DNA of 64,000 nucleotides from Streptomyces sp. NRRL F-5123 (GCF_000721495.1 NZ_JOHY01000031.1:14923-78922); one strand, 5' to 3'. Shown: positions 52,674-61,500, counted from the first letter of the stretch. Numbers and translations: made by a program. The notes: generated by a model from the sequence alone, not told the origin.

Positions 52674-52978
52674 GGGTGCACTCCTCCGTGTGGGGCCCTC
52701 GGTGGGCCGTGGGCAAGTCGATCACTTGCACGGTTCGCTCGAACAGTCATGCTTTGGTCAACTACGGTGCGTGTAGCGGGAAATAACCCGGGTTTGCAGG
52801 TGCAAGGGAATTCGCCTGGGCGGGTAATTCCCACGGGTGACGGGAATTTCGCCCACTACTCCCGAGTACGCACTTCCGTTCGACCTGACCTCGGATGACC
52901 CGGATCAGTGATCAACGCCCGTAGGGCGGGCCCGGACGGAAGGAACACGGTGTCCCCGGTTGGCTGAAAACGATCGGG
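52674..52978. other. Upstream region of the peptidoglycan-binding pair, with no gene seen
   Basis: This 305-base stretch is less GC-rich than its surroundings. It contains GGGAATT/AATTCCC (52806-52832) with a further GGGAATT at 52842, and GTTCGCTCGAAC (a 5-2-5 palindrome near 52732). On the minus strand TTGACC near 52762 could be a -35 box. I see no riboswitch consensus I can defend. Confidence 0.45.
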
Positions 52979-55219
52979 TCACGCCTCGGTTTCCGGACCA
53001 GCCGGGCGACGCGTCCTCTTCGGCATGATCTTGCGGGTGACCGGCTCGTCGTCCTGCTGCCAGTAGGCGAGGCTGTCCCGGACGTCCACGGTCTGCGGGT
53101 GGTCGGGGCCCAGCACCCGGGTCACGTCCGGCAGCAGCGCCTCGAATTCGGCCACCGCCCCGACGACGTCCGCGGACTCGCCGCGCAGCCTGGCCCGTTG
53201 GTGCCGGGTGGCGAGGGTGTCGGGGTGGTCCGGGCCCAGCACCCGCAGCCTGTCCGCCAGCAGCTCCTCCAGCTCGGCGCCCGCGGCTGCGGCACCGGCG
53301 ACGCCACCGGCGGCTCCTCGCCAGCAGGCGAGATCGTGCCGGGTGGCGAGGGTGTCGGGATGGTCCGGCCCCAGCACCCGCAGCCTGTCCGCCAGCAGCT
53401 CCTCCGACTCGGCGGCGGCGTCCTCGGTGTCGCCGCCGCGTGCCCGCAGCCTGGCGATGTTGTGGCGGGTGGCGAGAGTGTCCAGGTGGTCGGGACCCAG
53501 CACCCGGGTCCTGTCGTCCAGCAACTGCTTGAGCGCGGCGGTCGCGTTGGCCACGTCCCCGGCGCCGCCCTGCCAGTAGGCGAGGTTCCCGCGGGTGGTG
53601 AGGGTGTGGGGGTGGTCGGGGCCCAGCACCCGCAGCCGCTCGGCGAGCAGCGTCTCGAAGGCGGCCACGGCGCCGGCCGCGTCCCCCGCCGCGCCGCGCC
53701 AGTACGCCAGGTCGTGCCGGGTCGCGAGGGTGTCGGGGTGGTCGGGGCCGAGGTGGCGGCGGGCGGAGTCGGCGAGCTGCTGGAAGTGGTCGACGGCGGC
53801 GTCGGCCCTGCCCGCCACTCCGAGGCTCCTGCCGAAGCGGTAGAGCAGCGCGTGGACGCCGGGGTGGTGCAGGGCGTCACCGGCCGTGCGGGCGAGGGCG
53901 AGGGCGTTCGCCCGCAGGGCCTGGGCGAGGCCGGTGTCGCGTTCCACCTCGGGCCAGGCCGCGGTCAGGGCGTTCGCGGCCGTACGCGCGAGCGCGTCCT
54001 GCTCGGGTCCGCCGAGGGTGTCCCGGACGGCCCGCTGGATGACCTGGTGCACGTAGACGGAGCCGGGAACGGCCTCGGCGTCGTGGTCGAGCAGGTTCAG
54101 CCGGTGCAGTACGCGTAATGCCGCCACCGCCTTCTCCGGCGTCACCTTCCGCCCCTGCCACCGGTCCGCGGCGGCGCGGGTCAGATGGCCGAGGGCATGC
54201 GGGCCGGTGAGGACGGGGACGGGGATGCCGTTGGAGTCGAGCATCGCGGCGAGTTGCAGCAGGGGGCGGGCGAGTCCGGCGGGCTCCTGGGCATCGGCGC
54301 GGTCGAGCGACAGCGACCAGGCCGCGGCCACGCTCGCCGTCTGGTCGTCGGGCAGGGTGGCGGGCCGCAGTTCGTCCAGGCGCCGCGCCCGGTCCGCCAG
54401 GCGCTCGCGGTAGCCCGCGCAGCTGATCCCGGCGTCGACGAGATAGGCGGCCGTCTGCGACAGCGCCAGCGGCAGCAGCCCCAGATCGGCGGCCAGTCCG
54501 GCGACCTCCTCGGCGGGCTCCGTCCTGCCGCGGGCCGCGAGCGAGGACGTGAGGTAGGCGGTCGCCTCGTCCGGCGTGAACAGGCCGACGGTGACCGTGC
54601 GGCGGTCGGCCCTGGACAGCGCGGCGTCCCGGCTGCGCGTGGTCGCGACCGTCCGCCCGCAGGGGCTCTCCGGCGGCCACAGGCCGGTCAGATCGGCCGG
54701 AGCCATGATGTTGTCCAGGACCACGAGCCAGCGCACCTGGGCGGCCGGGGAGGCCGGCCGGGGCTCCAGCCAGATCAGGAAGTCCTCGGCCGCGCGCGCC
54801 GGGTTGTCGCCCTTGGGCCGCATGACCTTCTCCGCGGCCTCGGCGTACGCGTCGATGACCGCCTGCCGGCTCGACGCCGTCACCCACACCAGCAGGTCGA
54901 TCTTCTGGCCGAGCAGGGCGTTGCGGGCGTGCCGGGCGGCGAGCTGGGTCTTGCCGACCCCGCCCATCCCCGTCAGCACCTCGCACGGCACCGCCGTCCC
55001 GGGCGGGTCGAGCGCGAGGTCCAGGTCCCTGATCACGCCGCGTTCCTGGAAGCAGTCCGCCGCCGGGGGCACCAGCCCCACCCGCACCGGCCAGCGGGTC
55101 GGCTCGGGAGCCGCCGCGGCTCCGTAGTGGTGGTGCTGGTGGATGTCACCCGCCTCACCGGCCACGATCGCCCCGTCGTGGCCGCTGATGACGGGCCGGG
55201 CCGGGGCGAGAGGGGCCAT
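52979..55219 (-). CDS. NLR-like STAND ATPase with TPR array (first)
   Basis: This protein of about 746 residues has a short N-terminal segment with a GDIHQHHHYG motif. The NB-ARC-like ATPase follows: Walker A GMGGVGKT (84-91), Walker B RWLVVLDNI, sensor GRTVATTRSRD, a GLPL-like motif LGLLPLALSQ and a winged helix with VHQVIQRAVRDT. The C-terminal 290 residues are TPR-like repeats of 42-46 residues carrying RVLGPDHPDTLATRHDLA. No catalytic effector domain is seen. A TTA codon lies at 54116-54118. The start is uncertain (ATG 55219 or TTG 55246). Probable role: ligand-triggered defence or signalling switch. Confidence 0.85.
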   Translation of the reverse strand: MAPLAPARPVISGHDGAIVAGEAGDIHQHHHYGAAAAPEPTRWPVRVGLVPPAADCFQERGVIRDLDLALDPPGTAVPCEVLTGMGGVGKTQLAARHARNALLGQKIDLLVWVTASSRQAVIDAYAEAAEKVMRPKGDNPARAAEDFLIWLEPRPASPAAQVRWLVVLDNIMAPADLTGLWPPESPCGRTVATTRSRDAALSRADRRTVTVGLFTPDEATAYLTSSLAARGRTEPAEEVAGLAADLGLLPLALSQTAAYLVDAGISCAGYRERLADRARRLDELRPATLPDDQTASVAAAWSLSLDRADAQEPAGLARPLLQLAAMLDSNGIPVPVLTGPHALGHLTRAAADRWQGRKVTPEKAVAALRVLHRLNLLDHDAEAVPGSVYVHQVIQRAVRDTLGGPEQDALARTAANALTAAWPEVERDTGLAQALRANALALARTAGDALHHPGVHALLYRFGRSLGVAGRADAAVDHFQQLADSARRHLGPDHPDTLATRHDLAYWRGAAGDAAGAVAAFETLLAERLRVLGPDHPHTLTTRGNLAYWQGGAGDVANATAALKQLLDDRTRVLGPDHLDTLATRHNIARLRARGGDTEDAAAESEELLADRLRVLGPDHPDTLATRHDLACWRGAAGGVAGAAAAGAELEELLADRLRVLGPDHPDTLATRHQRARLRGESADVVGAVAEFEALLPDVTRVLGPDHPQTVDVRDSLAYWQQDDEPVTRKIMPKRTRRPAGPETEA

Positions 55220-55272
55220 CGCGGCCGGGACGCGCGGCCGCAGCAACCGGGTCTCGCCCGTACCGGGTCCGC

Positions 55273-55734
55273 TCAGCCCTGCGGCGAACCCGGCAGCGGA
55301 GGGTTTGCCGCCCGCTCACCGCCCGCCGGGAGACCCATCCGCACGCGGCCCATCCGGAGCGCGGCCACCGCCCCGCCCTCCGCGCGGACGTCTGCGCCTC
55401 CACCGCCCCCGGACGGGCCGGACTGCAGGGCGGCCACAGCGCTTCTGAGCGCCGCGGCCAGCGCGGCGTCGTGCTCGACGGCCTCGTCCAGGGCGTCGGC
55501 CAGCCGCCGCCGGGTCCGCTCCGAGATCTCGCCCGCCCCCGCCGCGGCCTCCTCGCCCGCCAGGCGCAGCGCCGAGTCCTCGCCCAGCGCGCCCGCCACC
55601 AGTTCGTGCAGGTGCCGCATGCGCGCGTCCGCCTCGCGGTCGCCGTCCGCGTCCGGCTGCCCCGCCGCCCGCCGGGCCGTCCGCACCAGCCACGCACACG
55701 TGCAGCCGATCGCGATGTCCACACCCGTCACCAC
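55273..55734 (-). CDS. Small helical protein upstream of the first NLR-like gene
   Basis: This 153-residue protein begins with a short hydrophobic helix (VDIAIGCTCAWLVRTARR). A helical domain follows with RHLHELVAGALGEDSALRLAGEEAAAGAGEISERTRRRLADALDEAVEHDAALAAALRSAVAAL, then a Gly/Ala-rich tail. Similar small proteins often stand beside STAND ATPases in Streptomyces; no function is known. It is 53 bases from the NLR-like gene on the same strand and may be its partner or membrane anchor. GGGGGG precedes the GTG. Confidence 0.7.
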   Translation of the reverse strand: MVTGVDIAIGCTCAWLVRTARRAAGQPDADGDREADARMRHLHELVAGALGEDSALRLAGEEAAAGAGEISERTRRRLADALDEAVEHDAALAAALRSAVAALQSGPSGGGGGADVRAEGGAVAALRMGRVRMGLPAGGERAANPPLPGSPQG

Positions 55735-55921
55735 GAACCCCCCAGCGTGATCTGCCGCTTACGCCGACCGTAGCCACTGCGCTCCGGTCCCCACAACCAG
55801 CGGTGGCCCCGCCCCGCCCTCCGCCGCCGGACCGAGACCGCGGGAACGCATCGCCGCCCGCTGCCGTCCAAGGCTGCGACGCGCCGCAACGGCGCGCAAC
55901 GCACACACCCGGGGGGACGCG

Positions 55922-56407
55922 ATGAGCATGCAGGGGACACGGACGCCACAGGTCGAGGGCGAAGCGGCGAGTGGCGCGCGGCGGTCGCGCAGCACCTTGA
56001 CGATCGTCCTGGCCGCCCTCGTGGCACTCGGCGCCGTCGCGTTCCTCACGGTCACGCTTGTCGACAGGGCCCGCGACGCCAAGCAGCCCCCGCCGCTGGC
56101 CTCGCACGCCCCGGGCGTCCAGCGGATCACCGTCCAGCGGTGGTTCAGCATCCGCAACCCGCCTTTCGGCGCCGAGCGCGCGGACGGGACGAAGGTCGGT
56201 CTCAGCGCCGCGAAGCCCGCCCCTGACACGCCGTCGGACGCCCTCCCGCTGTATGTCGCCCAGGCGACCCCGCAGCAGCTCGTCGACCGCAACGTCCGCA
56301 CGGGCGACACGTTCACGGCCCTGGGCCTGCGGGTGACCGTCCTCAAGGTCTGGCGCATGCCGAACCCGGAACACGACGCGATCGACGTACGGGCCGTCCC
56401 CGCCTGA
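55922..56407 (+). CDS. Membrane-anchored small protein between the two NLR-like genes
   Basis: This 161-residue protein has an N-terminal cytoplasmic segment, one membrane helix (LTIVLAALVALGAVAFLTVTLV) and an extracytoplasmic beta-rich domain ending NVRTGDTFTALGLRVTVLKVWRMPNPEHDAIDVRAVP. The plan and the G(D/Q)T..(V/F)..G(L/R).VTV pattern recall the small proteins of the calpain operon (51056-51785), possibly a distant paralogue. GGGGGGAC lies before the ATG. It stands between divergently placed NLR-like units. Confidence 0.75.
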   Translation: MSMQGTRTPQVEGEAASGARRSRSTLTIVLAALVALGAVAFLTVTLVDRARDAKQPPPLASHAPGVQRITVQRWFSIRNPPFGAERADGTKVGLSAAKPAPDTPSDALPLYVAQATPQQLVDRNVRTGDTFTALGLRVTVLKVWRMPNPEHDAIDVRAVPA

Positions 56408-56503
56408 CGGCTCCGCGGAGGTCGGTGACGGAACGGTGGCCCGCGGTGACCGGGCGGCCCTACAGTCGTCGGGTAGTCGTACGGCAGTGGGGGTGCGGGG
56501 CGC

Positions 56504-58699
56504 GTGGCGGTGGATGCGGCGGACGGCTCCGGCGGAGGGCCGGTTCCGGGGAGCGTGACGTCCCACGCGGAAGGGGCCGGGTCCGTCTCGGCGCACACGA
56601 TGCGCGACGTCCACATGCACTTCCCGGCGCCGGGGGCCGTGACCTGGCCGCATGTCGTGGGGGTGATCCCGCCGCGCGCGGGGGCGTTCCAGGACCGGGC
56701 GGAACGGGCGCGGCTGCGCGAGGCGGTGAGCGGCGGCGGCACGGCGGTGCTGTGCCAGGTGCTCAGCGGAATGGGCGGGGTCGGCAAGACGCAGCTGGCT
56801 GCCGACCTGGCGGAGGAGCTGCTTCGCGAAGAGGGCGTGGACCTGCTGGTGTGGCTCTCGGCGGGCAGCCGCACCGCGATCGTCGCGGGCCTGGCCCAGG
56901 CCGGAGCCGAGGTGTGCGGGGCGGATCCAGGCGACCCGGAGCAGGCCACACGCGCCTTCCTGGCGTGGCTACGGGCGGGGCCGCGCCGTTGGCTGGTCGT
57001 CCTGGACGACGTCGCCGACCCGGCGGACCTGAAGGGCCTGTGGCCCCCGGCGGTCGGGCACGGCCGGACGGTCGTGACAACCCGCCGCCGGGATGCCGCG
57101 CTTGCCGGGGGCGGCCGCCGGGTGGTGCAGGTGGGGACCTTCACGCCGGAGGAGGCGGCGACGTACCTCGCCTCGGCGCTGGAGGAGGCCGGCCGGGCCG
57201 AACCCGCCGCCGAGCTGTCCGCTTTGGCGGAGGACCTCGGCTGCCTGCCGCTGGCCCTGTCGCAGGCGGTGGCGTACGTCGTGGACGCGGGCATCCCGGT
57301 GGCGAAGTACCGCGACCTCCTTGCGCGGAGGGTGCGCACGCTGGAGGAGGTCACCCCGGATGTGCTGCCCGACGACCAGCCCCACACGATGGCCGCCGCC
57401 TGGGAACTGTCCGTCGAGCGCGCGGACGCCCTGCGCCCGTACGGCCTGGCCCGCCCGATGCTGGAGCTGGCGTCGTTCCTGGCCCCGGGCGGCATCCCGG
57501 TGTCTGTGCTGACGAGTGAGCCCGCGCGCGAATACCTCACCGCCCTCGGCCGGGTGGCGACGGACGGGCCCCAGGTCACGGCGGACGACGCGGCGGGTGC
57601 GCTGCGCGCGCTGCACCGCCTCAGCCTCCTCACGGCACCCGAGCCGAACGAGGAGGAGGGGGGCGGCACCGTGCGCGTGCACCAGATCGTCCAGCGCGCG
57701 ACCCGGGACACACTGCCCTCCAGGTATTACGGCGCAGTCGCCCGCGGTGCAGCGTCCGCCCTGGTGGCAGCATGGCCCCTTGTCACGCGCGATACGGCTC
57801 TGACTCAGGCCCTGCGCGCCTGCGCGGCGGCTCTCATCTCCTGCACGGACGGGAGCTTTGGCAAGTCCCCGTGCCTTTACCAGCCTGATGCCCACTTGCT
57901 GCTCTTCCGCACCGGGATCAGCCTCGGCGATTCCGGCCAGGTCGCCGCTGCCGTCGTTCATTTCCAGAACCTTGCCGCCGCCACCAGCCGATACCTCGGA
58001 CATGACCACCACGACACCCTCAATGCCCGTGACGTCCTCGCCCACTGGCAAGGCGAAGCAGGAGACCCCGCCGCAGCCGCCACCGCCTACGCCGAACTCC
58101 TCGACGACGTAGTTCGGGTACTCGGACCCGACCACCCCAGCACCCTCAGAGTCCGCAACAACCTCGCCCACTGGCAGGGCGAAGCAGGAGACCCCGCCGC
58201 AGCCGTCACCGCGTTGGCCGAACTCCTCGACGACGTACTGCGCGTACTCGGACCCGACCACCCCAGCACCCTCACCACCCGCGCCAACCTTGCCAGCTGG
58301 CAGGGCTACTCAAGCCTCGCCGCCACCGCGCTGGCCGACCTTCTCAAGGACCGCCTCCGGGTACTCGGACCTGACCACCCCGACACACTCATCACCCGCA
58401 ACAACCTCGCCGACTGGCAAGGCGAAGCAGGGGACCCCGCCGCAGCCGTCACCGCTCACACCGAACTCCTCAAGGACCGCCTCCGGATACTCGGACCCGA
58501 CCACCCCGACACACTCATCACCCGCAACAACCTCGCCCACTGGCAAGGCAAAGCAGGAGACCCCGCCGCTGCAACCACCGCCTACACCGAACTCCTCGAC
58601 GATGTACTGCGGGTGCTCGGACCCGATCATCCCGACACCCGAAGAACCCGCAACAACCTCGCCCACTGGCAGGCGCGGGCCGACGAGGCTCAGGCGTAG
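56504..58699 (+). CDS. NLR-like STAND ATPase with near-identical TPR array (second)
   Basis: This 731-residue protein has an N-terminal MRDVHMHFPAPG segment. The NB-ARC-like ATPase carries Walker A GMGGVGKT (89-96), Walker B RWLVVLDDV, GRTVVTTRRRD, LGCLPLALSQ and winged-helix VHQIVQRATRDT. From about residue 490 on there are six TPR-like units of 42 residues (VLGPDHPDTLITRNNLAHWQ) that are almost identical in DNA as well. It is about 45-50 percent similar to the first NLR over its length. The GTG start has GGGG upstream. Codon use in the repeat array is less GC-rich than in the ATPase half. Confidence 0.87.
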   Translation: MAVDAADGSGGGPVPGSVTSHAEGAGSVSAHTMRDVHMHFPAPGAVTWPHVVGVIPPRAGAFQDRAERARLREAVSGGGTAVLCQVLSGMGGVGKTQLAADLAEELLREEGVDLLVWLSAGSRTAIVAGLAQAGAEVCGADPGDPEQATRAFLAWLRAGPRRWLVVLDDVADPADLKGLWPPAVGHGRTVVTTRRRDAALAGGGRRVVQVGTFTPEEAATYLASALEEAGRAEPAAELSALAEDLGCLPLALSQAVAYVVDAGIPVAKYRDLLARRVRTLEEVTPDVLPDDQPHTMAAAWELSVERADALRPYGLARPMLELASFLAPGGIPVSVLTSEPAREYLTALGRVATDGPQVTADDAAGALRALHRLSLLTAPEPNEEEGGGTVRVHQIVQRATRDTLPSRYYGAVARGAASALVAAWPLVTRDTALTQALRACAAALISCTDGSFGKSPCLYQPDAHLLLFRTGISLGDSGQVAAAVVHFQNLAAATSRYLGHDHHDTLNARDVLAHWQGEAGDPAAAATAYAELLDDVVRVLGPDHPSTLRVRNNLAHWQGEAGDPAAAVTALAELLDDVLRVLGPDHPSTLTTRANLASWQGYSSLAATALADLLKDRLRVLGPDHPDTLITRNNLADWQGEAGDPAAAVTAHTELLKDRLRILGPDHPDTLITRNNLAHWQGKAGDPAAATTAYTELLDDVLRVLGPDHPDTRRTRNNLAHWQARADEAQA
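57995..58690 (+). repeat. 126-bp tandem repeat array encoding TPR units
   Basis: The marker CTCGGAC (or close variant) occurs at 57995, 58121, 58247, 58364, 58490 and 58616. The spacing is 126 bases except for one of 117, where a unit has lost three codons. Units 2-6 are nearly identical over long stretches (GACCACCCC, CGCAACAACCTCGCC, CACTGGCAAGGC). The array ends at the stop codon region. Confidence 0.88.
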
Positions 58700-59589
58700 C
58701 CCGCCACTCCACCGCCCCCACCCGATCCCCGGCAGTCCGCGCACCGCGCGGTCGGGTCCTCCGTGCGGAAGGCGCGTTCGCAGCCGTCGCACGTGCGCAG
58801 CGGAGCCGGGCGCGGCGCCCGGACAGGTTCCGGGGGGAGCGGCGGCGGGAGGTGGACGGCCAGCCGGTGGGCCAGGAAGCGGGACGGGGCGTGGATCGGG
58901 GTCGGGGACGGCGGCAGACCCGCGCTCAGGACCCGGGTGATCTCCGCCGGAGGCACCGCGCGGCCGAGCCAGGTCTCCACGGCGGGCGCGAGGCGCGCGA
59001 TGTCCCCGGCGGACAGGAGGAGCCGCGGGTCGGCGAGGCGCAGCCGGGCCAGGAGTTCAGCGGCGGGCGGCTGCCGCGAGGTTACGGGTACGGCCCCCGC
59101 CGGAGCCGGACGGGACGGTTTTGTACGGCCCGGGCCCGTACGCCCCACGCCCCCCGGCCCAGCCGTACGCCCCACCGCCGGGCGCGACGCCCGACCCGTA
59201 CGGCGCCCCGGGCCCGACGCCGCCGCGCCGCCCGGCCGGTCGTACGCGAAGGCCCGCGTCGCGAAGCGGCCTCCCCCGAGCGGGACGCGGCGGCGCTCCA
59301 AGTACCCCGCAGCCTGAAGCTCGTTGAGGGCCCTGCGGACCGTGATCTCGCCCTCGGGGAAGCGGGCCGCGAGCGCCTTCACGCTCACCGGGGCGCCGTC
59401 CGGGAGGGACTGGATGTGCACCGCGAGCCCGATCGCCACCGCCGAGAGGTCGGGGTGCTGGGCGAGGTGGTTGCCGACCACGGTGAAGCGGTCGGCGTGC
59501 CGGTGCCGTACGTGGATCACTCCGGCGGGTGGCGCTCCCTCGGGGAGGGGCGCGGCGGGCATGCCCGCGTTAGACTGGGCGTCAGCCAT
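58690..59589 (-). CDS. Helix-turn-helix protein with C-terminal zinc ribbon
   Basis: This 299-residue protein has a central winged helix (LSAVAIGLAVHIQSLPDGAPVSVKALAARFPEGEITVRRALNELQAAGYLERRRVPLGGGRFATRAFAYDRP) resembling replication-initiator or GntR-like folds. A long Arg/Pro/Gly-rich linker follows, then a second helical region and a terminal zinc ribbon (CDGCERAF and CADCRG). This family is frequent in Streptomyces and lacks a proven function. ATG 59589 is chosen. Its end overlaps the end of the second NLR-like gene by 10 bases, a convergent overlap. Confidence 0.8.
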   Translation of the reverse strand: MADAQSNAGMPAAPLPEGAPPAGVIHVRHRHADRFTVVGNHLAQHPDLSAVAIGLAVHIQSLPDGAPVSVKALAARFPEGEITVRRALNELQAAGYLERRRVPLGGGRFATRAFAYDRPGGAAASGPGRRTGRASRPAVGRTAGPGGVGRTGPGRTKPSRPAPAGAVPVTSRQPPAAELLARLRLADPRLLLSAGDIARLAPAVETWLGRAVPPAEITRVLSAGLPPSPTPIHAPSRFLAHRLAVHLPPPLPPEPVRAPRPAPLRTCDGCERAFRTEDPTARCADCRGSGGGGGVAGYA

Positions 59590-59801
59590 CGGGAAGCTCA
59601 CTTCTTCCTTGGTGGTCAGGCCCTCGACCAGGATTGCCGTCCTGCCGGGGGCCCTTCTCATGTGCGGTTGTACCGCCGACCGTACCCCACCCGCCCCGAA
59701 GATCTGACCATCCGTCACCCATTCGGGTGAGCGTCACCACGGGCCGGTGGGGTGAGGTTCTTTCCCCCGTTCCTTGAAGAACGGTCCTTACAAACAAGGC
59801 G

Positions 59802-59835
59802 CGCGCCCCGCCGGGACGCGCACCTCCGGGGCGCG
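59802..59835. terminator. Stem-loop after the RsbW-like gene
   Basis: CGCGCCCCG (59802-59810) pairs with CGGGGCGCG (59827-59835), three bases beyond the minus-strand stop codon. A second small inverted repeat CCGTTC/GAACGG lies at 59767-59784. Confidence 0.55.
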
Positions 59836-59837
59836 TC

Positions 59838-60308
59838 CTACCGCACCCCGGTCAGGACCTCGGCGAAGGGCACGCGCGGCACCTCGGCCCAGACCGTCTT
59901 GCCGGGCACGCGCGGCAGCACGCCCCACGCACGCGACAGCGCCTGCACGAGCAGCAGCCCCCGCCCGGACTCCGCCTCCGCCTCCGGCGCCGCCAACTCC
60001 CCCGGCTCCGGCGGCCGTCGCTCCGTCCGCGTGTCACTCACCGCAACCCGCACCGCCCCCGGCACGAGGCACACCCTCAGCTCGAAGTCCCGGCCCGGCA
60101 CCCGCCCGTGCGTGACCGCGTTCGCGGCGAGTTCGGCGACGACGGCCGCGACGTTCTCCGAGGCAGTGCTGTCGTACGGCACGCCCCAGACGTGCAGTTG
60201 CCGCACGGCGAGATGCCGCGCGAGCCGCGCGCCGCAGCGCGTGGACGAGAGCCGGAGCACGAGTTCCGACTCGGAGAACGCTTCGTGGGTGGAGATTTCG
60301 CTATTCAT
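59838..60308 (-). CDS. RsbW/SpoIIAB-like ATP-binding protein
   Basis: This 156-residue HATPase_c_2 protein has the N-box ENVAAVVAELAANAVTHG and a G-box-like ESGRGLLLVQALSRAWG. This is the GHKL fold of anti-sigma-factor kinases. In Streptomyces many such small ATPases sit beside XRE/DUF5753 and DUF397 genes, as here, where the XRE gene starts 128 bases away in the opposite direction. Partner and target are unknown. Confidence 0.88.
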   Translation of the reverse strand: MNSEISTHEAFSESELVLRLSSTRCGARLARHLAVRQLHVWGVPYDSTASENVAAVVAELAANAVTHGRVPGRDFELRVCLVPGAVRVAVSDTRTERRPPEPGELAAPEAEAESGRGLLLVQALSRAWGVLPRVPGKTVWAEVPRVPFAEVLTGVR

Positions 60309-60436
60309 GTGACAGAGCGTGGCCGACCGTATCTACCCTGAGAAGTAGTCGGTGCCGGACAGCTCGTGCCTGTCCGCTGCCGGATCCGGCGCGTCCGGCG
60401 TGTCCGGCACGCATGCAAGCAGCGGAGGTGGGTCCC

Positions 60437-61291
60437 ATGGCTGAGGACCTCGGCGAAAACGGCACGACCTTCCCGGCGGACTGGTCAGAGGACACCGCAA
60501 CGGAATTCCTCAAGACAGTCGGCAGGCAGATCAGGCTCTGGCGCGAGCGGGCGGGACTGTCCCAGCCCCAGCTCGGCAAGCGCATCGGCTACAGCGACGA
60601 AACCGTGTCGTCGGTGGAGCGTGGTCGCCGGGTGCCGCAACCGGAGTTCCTTGACGCGACGGACGACGCGACGGGCGCGGGCGGCCTGCTCAAGGACTTC
60701 AAGAAAGATGTCGAGCAGGTACGGGTCCCACGGAGTATCCGCGACATTGCGAAACTGGAGGACAGCGCGGTCTCCATCTGCCACTACAACACCCACAACA
60801 TCTCCGGCCTGTTGCAGACCGAGGACCACGCCAGGGCGTTGTACCAGATGCGCCGCCCGCTACTGGACGAGGCGACAGTCGAACGCTACGTTGCCGGGCG
60901 TATTGCCCGTCAGAAGATCTTCAGCCGCTCGCCTGCTCCCACCTTGAGTTTCGTCCAGGAGGAGGCGACGTTGCGGCGCCCGCTGGGCGGTCGAAAAGTG
61001 ATGCGCGGACAGCTCGAACGACTACTTGAAGTCGGCCAGTTGCGCAACGTGGAAATCCAGGTCATGCCGACGGATCGCGAGGATCACGCGGGAATGGGTG
61101 GGGGCTCCGTCCTGCTGAGCCCGAAGGACGGACCGACACTGGGGATCATGGAAACCGGGCGCGTCAACCGCCTGGTGACTAAACGCGAGGACGTCCGGAC
61201 GCTCGAAGTGCAGTATGGGATCATCCGAGCGCAGGCTCTCACCCCGAGGGAGTCCCTGGCGTTCATCGAGAAAGTCCTGGGAGAGACATGA
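60437..61291 (+). CDS. XRE-family regulator with DUF5753 domain
   Basis: This 284-residue regulator has an N-terminal helix-turn-helix (VGRQIRLWRERAGLSQPQLGKRIGYSDETVSSVERGRRVP) and the DUF5753 domain (NISGLLQTEDHARALYQ, RIARQKIFSRSPAPTLSFVQEEATLRRPLGGRKVMRGQLERLLEV, VEIQVMPTD). It overlaps the DUF397 gene by four bases. This is the actinobacterial pair sometimes compared to toxin-antitoxin or BldB-type developmental modules. GGAGG lies before the ATG. Confidence 0.92.
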   Translation: MAEDLGENGTTFPADWSEDTATEFLKTVGRQIRLWRERAGLSQPQLGKRIGYSDETVSSVERGRRVPQPEFLDATDDATGAGGLLKDFKKDVEQVRVPRSIRDIAKLEDSAVSICHYNTHNISGLLQTEDHARALYQMRRPLLDEATVERYVAGRIARQKIFSRSPAPTLSFVQEEATLRRPLGGRKVMRGQLERLLEVGQLRNVEIQVMPTDREDHAGMGGGSVLLSPKDGPTLGIMETGRVNRLVTKREDVRTLEVQYGIIRAQALTPRESLAFIEKVLGET

Positions 61292-61500
61292 TCACTGAGC
61301 CCTCTGCCGACAGCGCCACCGCTCTGAACTGGTACAAGTCCAGCTACAGCGGCAACGAAGCGCACGAGTGCGTCGAGGTCGCCACCTCCCCCCGCACCGT
61401 CCACGTACGGGACTCCAAGGACCCCGAAGGCCCCTCGCTCGCCTTCGCCCCCGACGCCTGGGCGGCCTTCCTCGGCTACGCGGCGGAGCAGCAGGTCTGA
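61288..61500 (+). CDS. DUF397 domain-containing small protein
   Basis: This 70-residue protein matches DUF397: WYKSSYSGNEAHECVEVAT, TVHVRDSKDPEGPSLAFAPDAWAAFL. It begins in an ATGA overlap with the XRE/DUF5753 gene, which is the rule for this family. Such proteins are thought to bind their paired regulator; no enzymatic role is known. Confidence 0.93.
   Translation: MITEPSADSATALNWYKSSYSGNEAHECVEVATSPRTVHVRDSKDPEGPSLAFAPDAWAAFLGYAAEQQV

Noticed and set aside
52674..52978. c-di-AMP (ydaO-type) riboswitch upstream of the peptidoglycan-binding genes
   Set aside because: Such riboswitches precede wall-hydrolase genes in Streptomyces, but I could not find the conserved core here. A covariance-model search would settle it.
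57995..58690. CRISPR array
   Set aside because: The repeats are 126 bases, without spacers, in frame, and encode TPR units.
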